Assembly: GCF_000969835.1 (NCBI RefSeq)
Contig: NZ_KQ033912.1
Span: 2,503,373 to 2,567,372, forward strand
Direction of reading: 5' to 3'
DNA from: Parabacteroides goldsteinii DSM 19448 = WAL 12034
GTDB taxonomy: Bacteria; Bacteroidota; Bacteroidia; Bacteroidales; Tannerellaceae
DNA length: 64,000 bases
Shown in pieces: positions 36,882 to 44,453 of this stretch. The position numbers were made by a program, and so were the translations under genes. The notes beneath the pieces were generated by a model that worked only from the letters and a program-made list of their open reading frames with translations, was not told where the DNA came from and ran no database searches. Positions within the stretch are counted from its first letter, which is position 1, and each line of letters opens with the position of its first letter.

Positions 36882-36889
36882 TATATTTG
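36882..36889 (+). promoter_or_regulatory. -7 promoter box of the radical SAM gene
   Basis: TATATTTG matches TAnnTTTG, 61 bp before the ATG. The nearest usable TTG (36856-36858) gives a 23-bp gap, longer than usual, which would suit an activated promoter. Confidence 0.45.
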
Positions 36890-36950
36890 TCTATCTGCTA
36901 AATAAGATATGGGAGCTAATACTAATAGAGAAATCTAATCGATAATAACA

Positions 36951-38165
36951 ATGAGTACGAAAAGAACAAAGAGCTCTTTCAGGACAATGAGCACAAACAG
37001 AAAATTAGAATCTGTTTTCCTGTTTGTCACAGGACGGTGTAATGCTAAATGTAAAATGTGTTTCTATGCAGAAGACATGGATAAAAAGGAGAAAGACCTG
37101 ACTTTTGAAGAAATCAAGACAATCTCCGAAACAGCCGGGCAGTTCAACCGTTTGTGGGTATCCGGCGGTGAACCGACACTGCGTGAGGAGTTACCTGAAA
37201 TTATAGAGATGTTCTACAAGAATAACGAGATAAAGGACGTGAATATCCCTACCAACGGATTGAAGCCTGACCGGATCGTCGCCTGGGTAAAACAGATCCG
37301 CCAGAATTGTCCGGAACTGAATATCAACCTGAGCCTTTCTTTGGACGGTTTCGGTGATACGCATGATATACAGCGCGGCGTTCCCGGCAATTTCTACAAA
37401 GCGATGGGGACACTGAAGCTGATTGAAAAAAACTTTGCTGACGACGGCAGGGTGTTGAAAAACCTGGCCACCGTAATCACCAAATATAACGAGAATGAGG
37501 TCGAGGATCTGATGATATGGATGCTGGGACGTTTCCATCTTTCCAATCATATTATCGAAGCTGCACGCGGCATGACCCGCGACGACGGAGTGAAGGTTCT
37601 TACCGAGCCTACTTTACGCGCCTTGCAGGATAAGGTTGTTCCTATTTATAATGTATATGGAGAGCGTATGGCGGAGGAAACCGGTGGGTTCAGAAAACCT
37701 ATCGCCCGTTTCTTCTACCTGGGTTTCATACGTACATTATATAATGTACGTGCGACCAATATCGATCATCCGACCCCCTGGGGTATGGATTGTACGGCCG
37801 GCGAAACAACACTGGTAATAGACTATGACGGTCGTTTCCGTGCCTGCGAACTTCGCGAACCGCTCGGTAATGTAAAGGATTATGATTGCAATATCGCAAA
37901 GATTATGGAGAGCGATGCCATGAAACAGGAGATTGCCGCTATCGGTCATGGTGACAAGGCTAACTGCTGGTGTACGCATGGGTGTTGGATCACTTCATCG
38001 CTTGTTTTCAATCCCCGCAAGATGATCACGCAGGTCTATAAAGGATACCGGGAGATGAAGAAGCTGAACCGTCCTCTGAATATCAGTGAAGAGCTTTTGC
38101 AGAGCATCGAACGCAAATATGCCTTGGACGAACAGAAACTGGTGGAGCTGGGGGTTCGTAATTAA
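36951..38165 (+). CDS. Radical SAM protein with SPASM-like C-terminus
   Basis: A 404-residue protein. CNAKCKMC (Cys30, 34, 37) is the CxxxCxxC motif for the SAM-binding [4Fe-4S] cluster; WVSGGEPTLR is the GGE motif. The C-terminal part carries further Cys (WGMDCTAGE, FRACELRE, CWCTHGCW), a layout like SPASM/twitch domains that hold extra clusters. SPASM enzymes often modify peptides or sugars, but no precursor peptide is seen nearby. Divergent AraC gene upstream and a DUF417 gene downstream. An alternative start at Met13 is possible. Confidence 0.88.
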   Translation: MSTKRTKSSFRTMSTNRKLESVFLFVTGRCNAKCKMCFYAEDMDKKEKDLTFEEIKTISETAGQFNRLWVSGGEPTLREELPEIIEMFYKNNEIKDVNIPTNGLKPDRIVAWVKQIRQNCPELNINLSLSLDGFGDTHDIQRGVPGNFYKAMGTLKLIEKNFADDGRVLKNLATVITKYNENEVEDLMIWMLGRFHLSNHIIEAARGMTRDDGVKVLTEPTLRALQDKVVPIYNVYGERMAEETGGFRKPIARFFYLGFIRTLYNVRATNIDHPTPWGMDCTAGETTLVIDYDGRFRACELREPLGNVKDYDCNIAKIMESDAMKQEIAAIGHGDKANCWCTHGCWITSSLVFNPRKMITQVYKGYREMKKLNRPLNISEELLQSIERKYALDEQKLVELGVRN

Positions 38166-38189
38166 AATAGTTCCGATAACGGATCATTT

Positions 38190-38240
38190 ATAAAGCCGGT
38201 TGACGGGAAATATACCTCTGTTAACCGGCTTTATTGTGTT
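38190..38240 (+). terminator. Terminator of the radical SAM gene
   Basis: ATAAAGCCGGTT (38190-38201) pairs with its exact complement at 38223-38234, around a 21-nt loop, followed by a T-rich stretch. It begins 25 bp after the stop. Confidence 0.82.
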
Positions 38241-38342
38241 TAAGGGAATAATTGTCAAATTATCTGGTAGAATTGCCATTTCCCATAGGGGAAAAATGTC
38301 GGATCTTTGCATCATAAGTTAAACTGATAAACAAAGAAAGAC

Positions 38343-38927
38343 ATGACTACTAAATTAAAAGATTTATTCGACACATTTCTGAACATTGCAGCTTCTTCAC
38401 AGAAACTGGGTATTAACCTGATCCGCGTAGCTATCCTGATTATATTCGTATGGATCGGCGGGCTGAAATTCTATAATTATGAAGCGGAAGGGATCGTTCC
38501 TTTTGTGGCAAACAGTCCGTTTATGAGCTTTTTCTATGCAAAGAGTGCACCGGAATACAAAGAATATAAGTTGAAAGAAGGTGAATTCAATGAAGCCAAG
38601 CATCAGTGGCATGTAGAAAACAATACCTATATTTTTTCACATGGACTAGGCATTATGATCATGGCGATCGGTATCCTGACTTTCCTGGGTATCTTTTCTC
38701 CGAAAATTGGCTTGATAGGTTCCGGACTGGCGATCATAATGACATTGGGTACGCTTTCATTCCTGGTGACAACACCTGAAGTATGGGTGCCCGATTTGGG
38801 AAGCGGAGAACATGGTTTCCCCTTACTGACCGGAGCAGGTCGGCTGGTAATAAAAGATACGGCAATCATAGCCGGAGCGATCGTGGTATTGTCCGACTGT
38901 GCACAACGTATATTAAAGAAGAAATAG
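38343..38927 (+). CDS. DUF417 family inner membrane protein (YkgB/RclC-like)
   Basis: A 194-residue protein with four membrane helices (about 24-42, 97-117, 122-142, 166-186), beginning with the family's RVAILIIFVWIGGLKFYNYEAEGI and PFVANSP. In E. coli the DUF417 protein RclC belongs to the reactive chlorine resistance regulon controlled by an AraC regulator; an AraC gene two positions upstream gives a loose parallel. The exact function of the family is unknown. A terminator separates it from the radical SAM gene, so it has its own promoter. Confidence 0.88.
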   Translation: MTTKLKDLFDTFLNIAASSQKLGINLIRVAILIIFVWIGGLKFYNYEAEGIVPFVANSPFMSFFYAKSAPEYKEYKLKEGEFNEAKHQWHVENNTYIFSHGLGIMIMAIGILTFLGIFSPKIGLIGSGLAIIMTLGTLSFLVTTPEVWVPDLGSGEHGFPLLTGAGRLVIKDTAIIAGAIVVLSDCAQRILKKK

Positions 38928-39031
38928 GAACAAAAAGTGTTTATTTTAACACTTTGGAAGCAAAAAACAAACATATTGAACCTTGTTAGCTTTTCTTATA
39001 GTGTATGAAACACCATTTAGCATAAAACCTC

Positions 39032-39061
39032 TTGACAGGTTTGGATTAAGCAGTATATTTA
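39032..39061 (+). promoter_or_regulatory. Promoter of small RNA copy 2
   Basis: TTGACA (39032-39037) and TATATTTA (39054-39061); the last base departs from the consensus. There are 19 bp between TTG and the -7 box. TTGTTAG lies 49 bp upstream. Confidence 0.78.
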
Positions 39062-39064
39062 CAT

Positions 39065-39179
39065 CGTGGTTTTTTCATAATAGTATTAGATTTAAGGTTA
39101 ACAAAGTTGGTTAGGGCTTGTCGTGAGACAGGCTTTAATTGTTTATAGGGGTTTGCATTCGGAAATGCAAGCCTTTTTT
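39065..39179 (+). ncRNA. Small RNA copy 2 of the four-copy family
   Basis: The core from 39067 is identical to copy 1 for 85 nt. The terminator differs: GGTTTGCATT pairs over ten positions with AATGCAAGCC around a CGGA loop, followed by six T (39174-39179). Compared with copy 1 the stem sequence has changed while pairing is kept, supporting an RNA role for the 3' part. Confidence 0.85.
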
Positions 39180-39332
39180 CTTTTAAATATGGCATTCTCT
39201 GAAAAATAACTCCCTTTTTTATCGGTAATATTCGGCAATTCACCGATATTTGACTGTAATAGGACGTATTTCTATTGCCGGAAGGCTGACAGGAGCATAC
39301 TTTTGCTCTCAAACAATTAAACTGTATATCGT

Positions 39333-40082
39333 ATGAATCTTAGGAAAAACTTATTTTGGGCCATCCCGTTTATTGTAGTGGGGGTCGTATGGATCATGAG
39401 GAACACAGGCATGATCACGGATGATCTTTTTCATATCATTGTATCCTGGCAGATGCTTGTAATGTATATAGGTATAGGGAGTATTTCCCGGAGACATTAT
39501 ATAGGCGGTTTGATTACCTTTTTGGTTGGTGCGGCATTTTTACTGCCACGACTGGGGTGGATGGATAGCGATTGGTTGCAGGTCTATTGGCCGGCTGCTT
39601 TTGTCGTTGTCGGTTTAATGCTGATCTTCGAACCGCGTAAAAAGAACTCCTATCATTATAATAGCCGGAGAGAGGATACCGGTGGAGAAGATATCCGGGG
39701 AAATGCCGTTGCCGGTAAAGTAAAAAGTGATTTTATTAATACGGACGGATATGTGGAATCGGATAATACATTTGGCTATGTGGAACAAATTATTTTAGAT
39801 CCGGTATTTAAAGGAGCCAGGATTAGGACTGTGTTTGGGGGAACGGTCCTGGATTTGCGGAAAACGAAGCTGGATAGTGCTAAAACCTATATTGATATCG
39901 ATTGTAAGTTTGCCGGTGTGGAAATCTATCTTCCTGGGGATTGGGCGGTCAATTTTCATGGCAGTCCGATCATGGGGGCATGCGAGGATAAACGTTTTAA
40001 TGCCTCTATGGAAATGGATAAAGAACATATACTGGTTGTACGGGGAATTGTTATGTTCGGTGGCATTGAATTTAAGAGTTGA
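39333..40082 (+). CDS. LiaF-like membrane protein
   Basis: A 249-residue protein: four membrane helices in the first 100 residues (LFWAIPFIVVGVVWIMRN opens the DUF5668/LiaF transmembrane domain), then a charged linker and a C-terminal beta-helix domain (RTVFGGTVLDLRKTKL, EIYLPGDWAVNFHG) like LiaF. In Firmicutes LiaF inhibits a kinase sensing cell envelope stress. Here it stands just before a histidine kinase/LytTR pair that has been destroyed, so its partner is missing. The stop overlaps the region of the next start by a few bases. Confidence 0.85.
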   Translation: MNLRKNLFWAIPFIVVGVVWIMRNTGMITDDLFHIIVSWQMLVMYIGIGSISRRHYIGGLITFLVGAAFLLPRLGWMDSDWLQVYWPAAFVVVGLMLIFEPRKKNSYHYNSRREDTGGEDIRGNAVAGKVKSDFINTDGYVESDNTFGYVEQIILDPVFKGARIRTVFGGTVLDLRKTKLDSAKTYIDIDCKFAGVEIYLPGDWAVNFHGSPIMGACEDKRFNASMEMDKEHILVVRGIVMFGGIEFKS

Positions 40083-40084
40083 TT

Positions 40085-40399
40085 ATGCAGACACATCCGT
40101 TTATAAATTCTGTCCTGTGTAGAATGGCTGGTGTGGCTTTGGCTGTGGTCAGTTGCAGCATAAGCGCCTTGTTCCTCTATTATTACGGACATACGGGATG
40201 GCTTGTCGCATGGTTGGATAGTCTGGTTTCGGTCGGTATATTCTGTGTCTCCGGTTTCCTGTTCTGGTATGTAACAGGCATATTGCGGCCATTACAGGCC
40301 CAGATTGCATTGGCTGTTGGCGTCCTTATCATATCCGTTACCGGAGGATATATGGCCGGGGCGCTGGTTTATCCGTATTCACCGTTCCTGTATCGTTAA
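40085..40399 (+). pseudogene. Histidine kinase remnant: membrane domain only
   Basis: The frame from ATG 40085 encodes 104 residues with three or four hydrophobic helices (VLCRMAGVALAVVSCSISA, SVGIFCVSGFLFWYVTG, IALAVGVLIISVTGGYMAG) and stops at 40399 shortly after a fourth segment. It resembles the N-terminus of LytS-type (His_kinase) sensors that follow LiaF-like genes in Bacteroidales. The DHp and ATPase parts are missing: the DNA passes directly into the end of a LytTR regulator in another frame. It begins 2 bp after the LiaF-like stop. Confidence 0.7.
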
Positions 40400-40526
40400 T
40401 AGCGAACAGATCATGCGTGTGGAACTGTTCGGCAAGGAAAGTTACCAGGTTCGTCTTAAAACAGGTGTCTGTCTGCGTGCCAGCCTGACCGGATACAAGT
40501 TGCTTAAAGAACGTCTTTCTCTATAG
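40365..40526 (+). pseudogene. LytTR response regulator remnant: end of DNA-binding domain
   Basis: From about 40368 the frame reads FIRIHRSCIVNSEQIMRV and continues to a stop at 40526 (about 52 residues), the last two-thirds of a LytTR domain, whose conserved core is R-I-H-R-S-x-x-V-N. No receiver domain is present. It overlaps the kinase remnant in another frame, so a single deletion of the region between kinase and regulator (probably more than 1 kb) explains both fragments. Confidence 0.72.
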
Positions 40527-40647
40527 ATTTGGCTGTTTTAACTGTTAAAATTAGCAGTTTTTGTCTGTATTGTATAAAGTTTTGTGTTCGGAAACAATTT
40601 TTAGCTACAATGCCCGAAAGGCTTAACATATATTGTCTGTAAAAGAC

Positions 40648-40678
40648 TTGACAAACGCTTGTTTCAGGCTTATCTTTG
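40648..40678 (+). promoter_or_regulatory. Promoter of small RNA copy 3
   Basis: TTGACA (40648-40653), then TATCTTTG (40671-40678); 20 bp between TTG and the -7 box. TTTTGTGTTC lies 68 bp upstream of TTGACA, as in copy 4. Confidence 0.84.
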
Positions 40679-40681
40679 TAT

Positions 40682-40770
40682 TGTGGTTTTTTCATAATAG
40701 TATTAGATTTAAGGTTAACAAAGTTGGTTAGGGCTTGTCGTGAGACAGGCTTTAATTGTTTATAGGGGGG
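40682..40770 (+). ncRNA. Small RNA copy 3, without terminator
   Basis: The core (40684-40768) is identical to copies 1 and 2 up to TATAGGGG, then the sequence diverges: a run of seven G and no pairing partner or T-run. Transcription should therefore continue toward the gene at 40827. It is either a decayed copy or a version converted into a leader. Confidence 0.75.
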
Positions 40771-40826
40771 GCTATTCTCATCATTTTGTATGAATCTTTG
40801 ATTTTGAGGTGTTATCTTTGCAAGCT

Positions 40827-42047
40827 ATGGAATATATAGGACTGCATGAAGATAAAATATCACTTGCTGATATTATAAAATATCTTTCTCTTTTGAAAGG
40901 TAATATGGATGAATTGAATTTGCTTGAATTCAAAACCATTAAAGGTTGGTTGGTTTATTCTTTGTCATTAGTTCTTTTGTTGTGTATACCTTGTGTAATC
41001 ATTTTATTAATAACAGGTCTTTTATCCGGAAATATAGATAGCGGATTATTATGGGCTGTTTCTTTTATCCCTTTCCTCTTTATTTTGCCTTTGACATTGT
41101 TATTGACTTTCATCAACAATTACAGAAAACCTAAAAAGTTGAGGGAACTAATGCAGACGGTTTTGATGCGTTACGAATGGGATGGTCCTATCAATCAAAC
41201 CGGACGGTTGCAGTTGGAATGCAGGAAGGACCATTTTCTGTTTAGAACGGAAGTTTTGCGGCAAATGAATCCCAAAGGGCGTAATGTGTCTTTGATTTTC
41301 ATATCCGTTCCTTTCTATGTACCGATAGAAAAGGAGCTGATACATGCCGAAGATATAATTGCTTATCTGAAAGGCAAGTCTCTTTTCGTGATTGAGCCAG
41401 ATATGGCATGTTTGGGAATGTCGTTTAAAATGTTTCAGAAACTGGATTTGCGTGAAGATATTGATCAGTTGATTTATGTGATGAAACGTTTTTCCCTTCG
41501 CCCCGGAACACTCTTCAAGGCGCAGGATATAACTTTGAAAGTTCCTGAAACACTGGAAATACAGGCACTGTTTATTTTCGGTCAAAAAATAGACCAAAGG
41601 TTTCTGAATTGGGCTAACCTGATGCTTGATGCCGGATTTGTGAGTGATAATATGAAAATTATGGCTGAACAAGCATCTCTGACTCTCCCTCAAAAAGAAT
41701 TGAAGAAAAGAGTGGAGGTGATTTTCCTGGAGTTTAATTTGTATTTCTCTAAAGAGACTGCATTAAATAATTATTTGATATTCCTTATACTGGAAGAACA
41801 GGAAGAACGAAGGTCTGTTTTGGAGATTATACAATGTCTGGCCAGTCTCTATCAATCTTCCAGGCTGCCTCTGTTGCAAGAATATGATCTGTTATATAAA
41901 GCTAAAAGGGCATTGGATGAAACAGGAGAACAAAATTTCTGGACGGCAGACCCGCCTTTGACGGTCGATAATGTGGATACTTATATATTAACCTATTTGA
42001 CCAGAAGGCTAGCTGACCTGATAGCCTCTCGAGAAAAGGATCAGTGA
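40827..42047 (+). CDS. Membrane-anchored protein of unknown function
   Basis: A 406-residue protein from ATG 40827; a GTG at 40809 would add six residues but overlaps a -7-like box. Two membrane helices lie near residues 44-66 and 74-97. The rest is soluble and cytoplasmic in look, rich in Leu, Glu and Lys, with a helical C-terminus. I do not recognise the family or any catalytic motif. It follows small RNA copy 3, which lacks a terminator, so it may be transcribed from that promoter. Confidence 0.7.
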   Translation: MEYIGLHEDKISLADIIKYLSLLKGNMDELNLLEFKTIKGWLVYSLSLVLLLCIPCVIILLITGLLSGNIDSGLLWAVSFIPFLFILPLTLLLTFINNYRKPKKLRELMQTVLMRYEWDGPINQTGRLQLECRKDHFLFRTEVLRQMNPKGRNVSLIFISVPFYVPIEKELIHAEDIIAYLKGKSLFVIEPDMACLGMSFKMFQKLDLREDIDQLIYVMKRFSLRPGTLFKAQDITLKVPETLEIQALFIFGQKIDQRFLNWANLMLDAGFVSDNMKIMAEQASLTLPQKELKKRVEVIFLEFNLYFSKETALNNYLIFLILEEQEERRSVLEIIQCLASLYQSSRLPLLQEYDLLYKAKRALDETGEQNFWTADPPLTVDNVDTYILTYLTRRLADLIASREKDQ

Positions 42048-42225
42048 TCGATCATCCCTTTGTAACAGATGCGTCAAAAAATGACGTAAATGTTGCATTT
42101 TTATTAAACCTCTATGAATTAAGCGCATAATTACAAATAATTGGCGAGTTCGTGCTTTTTGTGCTATTGTTTATTGATTTAGTTTGCACCATCAACCTTG
42201 AATAAGTAAAATAAATTTGATAGAC

Positions 42226-44430
42226 ATGAAAGCACTATTGTTAACTGTTGCCCTGCTGCTGGGGTGCGTAACCGTTTCCTCACAGGATAAAGATACGGGG
42301 ATAATTACCGTCTCTACAAACGATCTGAGTATGGTCTTTTCGATCTCTCCGGATAAGAAAGTAGTGTATAACTATTTTGGCGATAAATTCCAGGACGTTT
42401 CCCCTTTCCTTCATAAGAAGTATAAAGAACAACCGGATAACGGAATCGGTTATGCTCCGGTAATCTATCCGGCTTACGGAGGACGTTTCTTCCTGAATCC
42501 GGCATTGAAACTGACCCATGACGACGGCGTTCAGACAACCGAATTAATATATGCAGCTCATCAGGTAAAGAATATAGATAATAATAGAATAGAAACAGTG
42601 ATACAATTGAAAGATCCTTTGTATCCGGTTTTCGTTAACCTGAACTTCACGGCTTATCAGAAAGAAAATGTAATCTGCCAGTCAGTCTCCATATCCCATC
42701 AGGAGAAAAACAAGCTGGCTGTCGAGAATATTGCCTCCGCTTATCTTCCCCTTCATGCAGATTCTTATTATCTGACCCATTTCCACGGGGCCTGGGCTTC
42801 CGAAATGCAACTGGTAGAAGAACAACTGACACCGGGTGTGAAACGGGTGGAATCCAAGAAGGGGATACGTACTACCCAGTCTGAAAACTCTTCTTTCCTG
42901 CTTTCCCTGAATGGCCCTGCCAATGAAGACATGGGCGAAGTGTATGCCGGCTCCCTGGCCTGGTCGGGTAACTATCTGTCTTCCTTTGAGATAGACGAAT
43001 GCGGTTTGTTGCATGTCATGAGCGGGATGAATGATTTTGCCTCTACTTATAATCTGGAACCGGGTAAAACGTTGCAGACTCCGGAAATGGTCTGGACATA
43101 TAGTTCTACCGGTAAGGGACAGGTATCGAGAAACCTCCACGACTGGTCGCGTAACTATGCATTGGCCCATGGAGATCAGGAATTGCCTATCGTCCTGAAT
43201 AGCTGGGAAGGCGCTTATTTCGATTTTAATGAAAAAACGATTACGGATATGATCGATGACGCTGCTGCTTTCGGTGTTGAAATGTTCGTACTCGATGACG
43301 GATGGTTCGGAAATAAATATCCCCGCAATTCGGATAAGGTTGGTTTGGGCGATTGGCAGGTGAACAGGAAAAAACTGCCACGCGGAATCGATTATCTGGC
43401 GAAGCATGCGGTAAGTAAAGGATTGAAGTTCGGTATCTGGATTGAGCCTGAAATGGTAAGTCCCAAGAGTGAACTGGCAGAGAAGCATCCGGAATGGATC
43501 GTCAAGAGCGGTAAACGTGATATAATCCCGATGCGTAACCAGTGGTTACTCGATTTGAGTAATCCGGAGGTACAGGACTTTGTTGTAAAGACGTTTGATG
43601 AAGTGATCGCTTTGTCTCCTGATATCTCTTATATAAAATGGGATGCAAACCGTCATGTGGACAATTTCGGTTCCGAATATCTGTCCAAAGAAAATCAGAC
43701 TCATTTCTGGATTGACTATACAAAGGGCTTGTACAGTGTTTACGAACGGATTCGTGCAAAACACCCGGATGTTCTTATTCAGTTGTGTTCTTCGGGTGGC
43801 GGCCGTCTCGACTTCGGTGCATTGAAATATCATGACGAGTTCTGGGCTAGCGATAACACCAATTCGCTTGACCGTATATTCATCCAATACAGCACAAATC
43901 TTTTCTTCCCGGCAAAGGCTACGGCCGCCCATGTTTCGACTACTCCGAATCATCAGACGGGTATGATGGCGCTGCTGAAGTTCCGTTTTGATGTGGCTAT
44001 GACAGGCCGCCTGGGCATGGAGCTGCAACCCAAAGACTTGACCGGCGACGAACTACCTTTCGCTGAGCAAGCTATAAAGAATTATAAACGTATCCGCCCG
44101 ATCGTACAGCTTGGAGACCTCTATCGCCTGAAATCTCCTTACGACGGAACCGGCTGGGCTTCACATATGTATATATCTAAGGATAAAAAGGAATCGGTGT
44201 TTTTTGCTTATAGCCTGAAATATCACGGACGTACAACATTCTTTGAGACCAGATTGAAAGGACTGGACCCGGCTAAAATGTATAAGATCACAGAGTTGAA
44301 CAAAGCCGGGAACAGCACCTTCTATGGCGACGGTCAGGTTTTCCCCGGTGATTATCTGATGAAAGCCGGAATCAGCCTGACGATAGGGAATACTTATGAA
44401 AGTACCGTTCTGTTGATAACGGAACAATGA
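42226..44430 (+). CDS. GH36 alpha-galactosidase, exported
   Basis: A 734-residue protein from ATG 42226 (a TTG at 42217 is less likely). Signal peptide cleaved after about residue 22 (TVSSQ). N-terminal beta-supersandwich, then the catalytic barrel with VLDDGWFG, FGIWIEPEMVSP, YIKWDANR (nucleophile Asp, about 471), LCSSGGGRLDFG and FWASDNTN (acid/base Asp, about 541), all standard for GH36. The enzyme cuts terminal alpha-galactosyl units from raffinose-type sugars or galactomannan. It opens the utilisation locus; the next gene overlaps or follows within 25 bp. Confidence 0.93.
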   Translation: MKALLLTVALLLGCVTVSSQDKDTGIITVSTNDLSMVFSISPDKKVVYNYFGDKFQDVSPFLHKKYKEQPDNGIGYAPVIYPAYGGRFFLNPALKLTHDDGVQTTELIYAAHQVKNIDNNRIETVIQLKDPLYPVFVNLNFTAYQKENVICQSVSISHQEKNKLAVENIASAYLPLHADSYYLTHFHGAWASEMQLVEEQLTPGVKRVESKKGIRTTQSENSSFLLSLNGPANEDMGEVYAGSLAWSGNYLSSFEIDECGLLHVMSGMNDFASTYNLEPGKTLQTPEMVWTYSSTGKGQVSRNLHDWSRNYALAHGDQELPIVLNSWEGAYFDFNEKTITDMIDDAAAFGVEMFVLDDGWFGNKYPRNSDKVGLGDWQVNRKKLPRGIDYLAKHAVSKGLKFGIWIEPEMVSPKSELAEKHPEWIVKSGKRDIIPMRNQWLLDLSNPEVQDFVVKTFDEVIALSPDISYIKWDANRHVDNFGSEYLSKENQTHFWIDYTKGLYSVYERIRAKHPDVLIQLCSSGGGRLDFGALKYHDEFWASDNTNSLDRIFIQYSTNLFFPAKATAAHVSTTPNHQTGMMALLKFRFDVAMTGRLGMELQPKDLTGDELPFAEQAIKNYKRIRPIVQLGDLYRLKSPYDGTGWASHMYISKDKKESVFFAYSLKYHGRTTFFETRLKGLDPAKMYKITELNKAGNSTFYGDGQVFPGDYLMKAGISLTIGNTYESTVLLITEQ

Positions 44431-44453
44431 AACTATCTATAAATTATCAATAC

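Larger units (their letters stand above)
38928..39332. other. Intergenic region carrying small RNA copy 2
   Basis: Between the DUF417 and LiaF-like genes. It holds the class-A upstream sequence (TTGTTAG at 38983), the small RNA promoter (39032-39061) and the small RNA (39065-39179). The remaining 150 bp before the LiaF-like start hold no clear promoter. Confidence 0.7.
40527..40826. other. Intergenic region carrying small RNA copy 3
   Basis: Holds the class-B upstream sequence (TTTTGTGTTC at 40580-40589), the small RNA promoter and copy 3. TATCTTTG at 40813-40820 also matches a -7 box, directly ahead of the next ATG (40827), which would give a nearly leaderless transcript; no proper -33 partner is seen. 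Confidence 0.65.
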
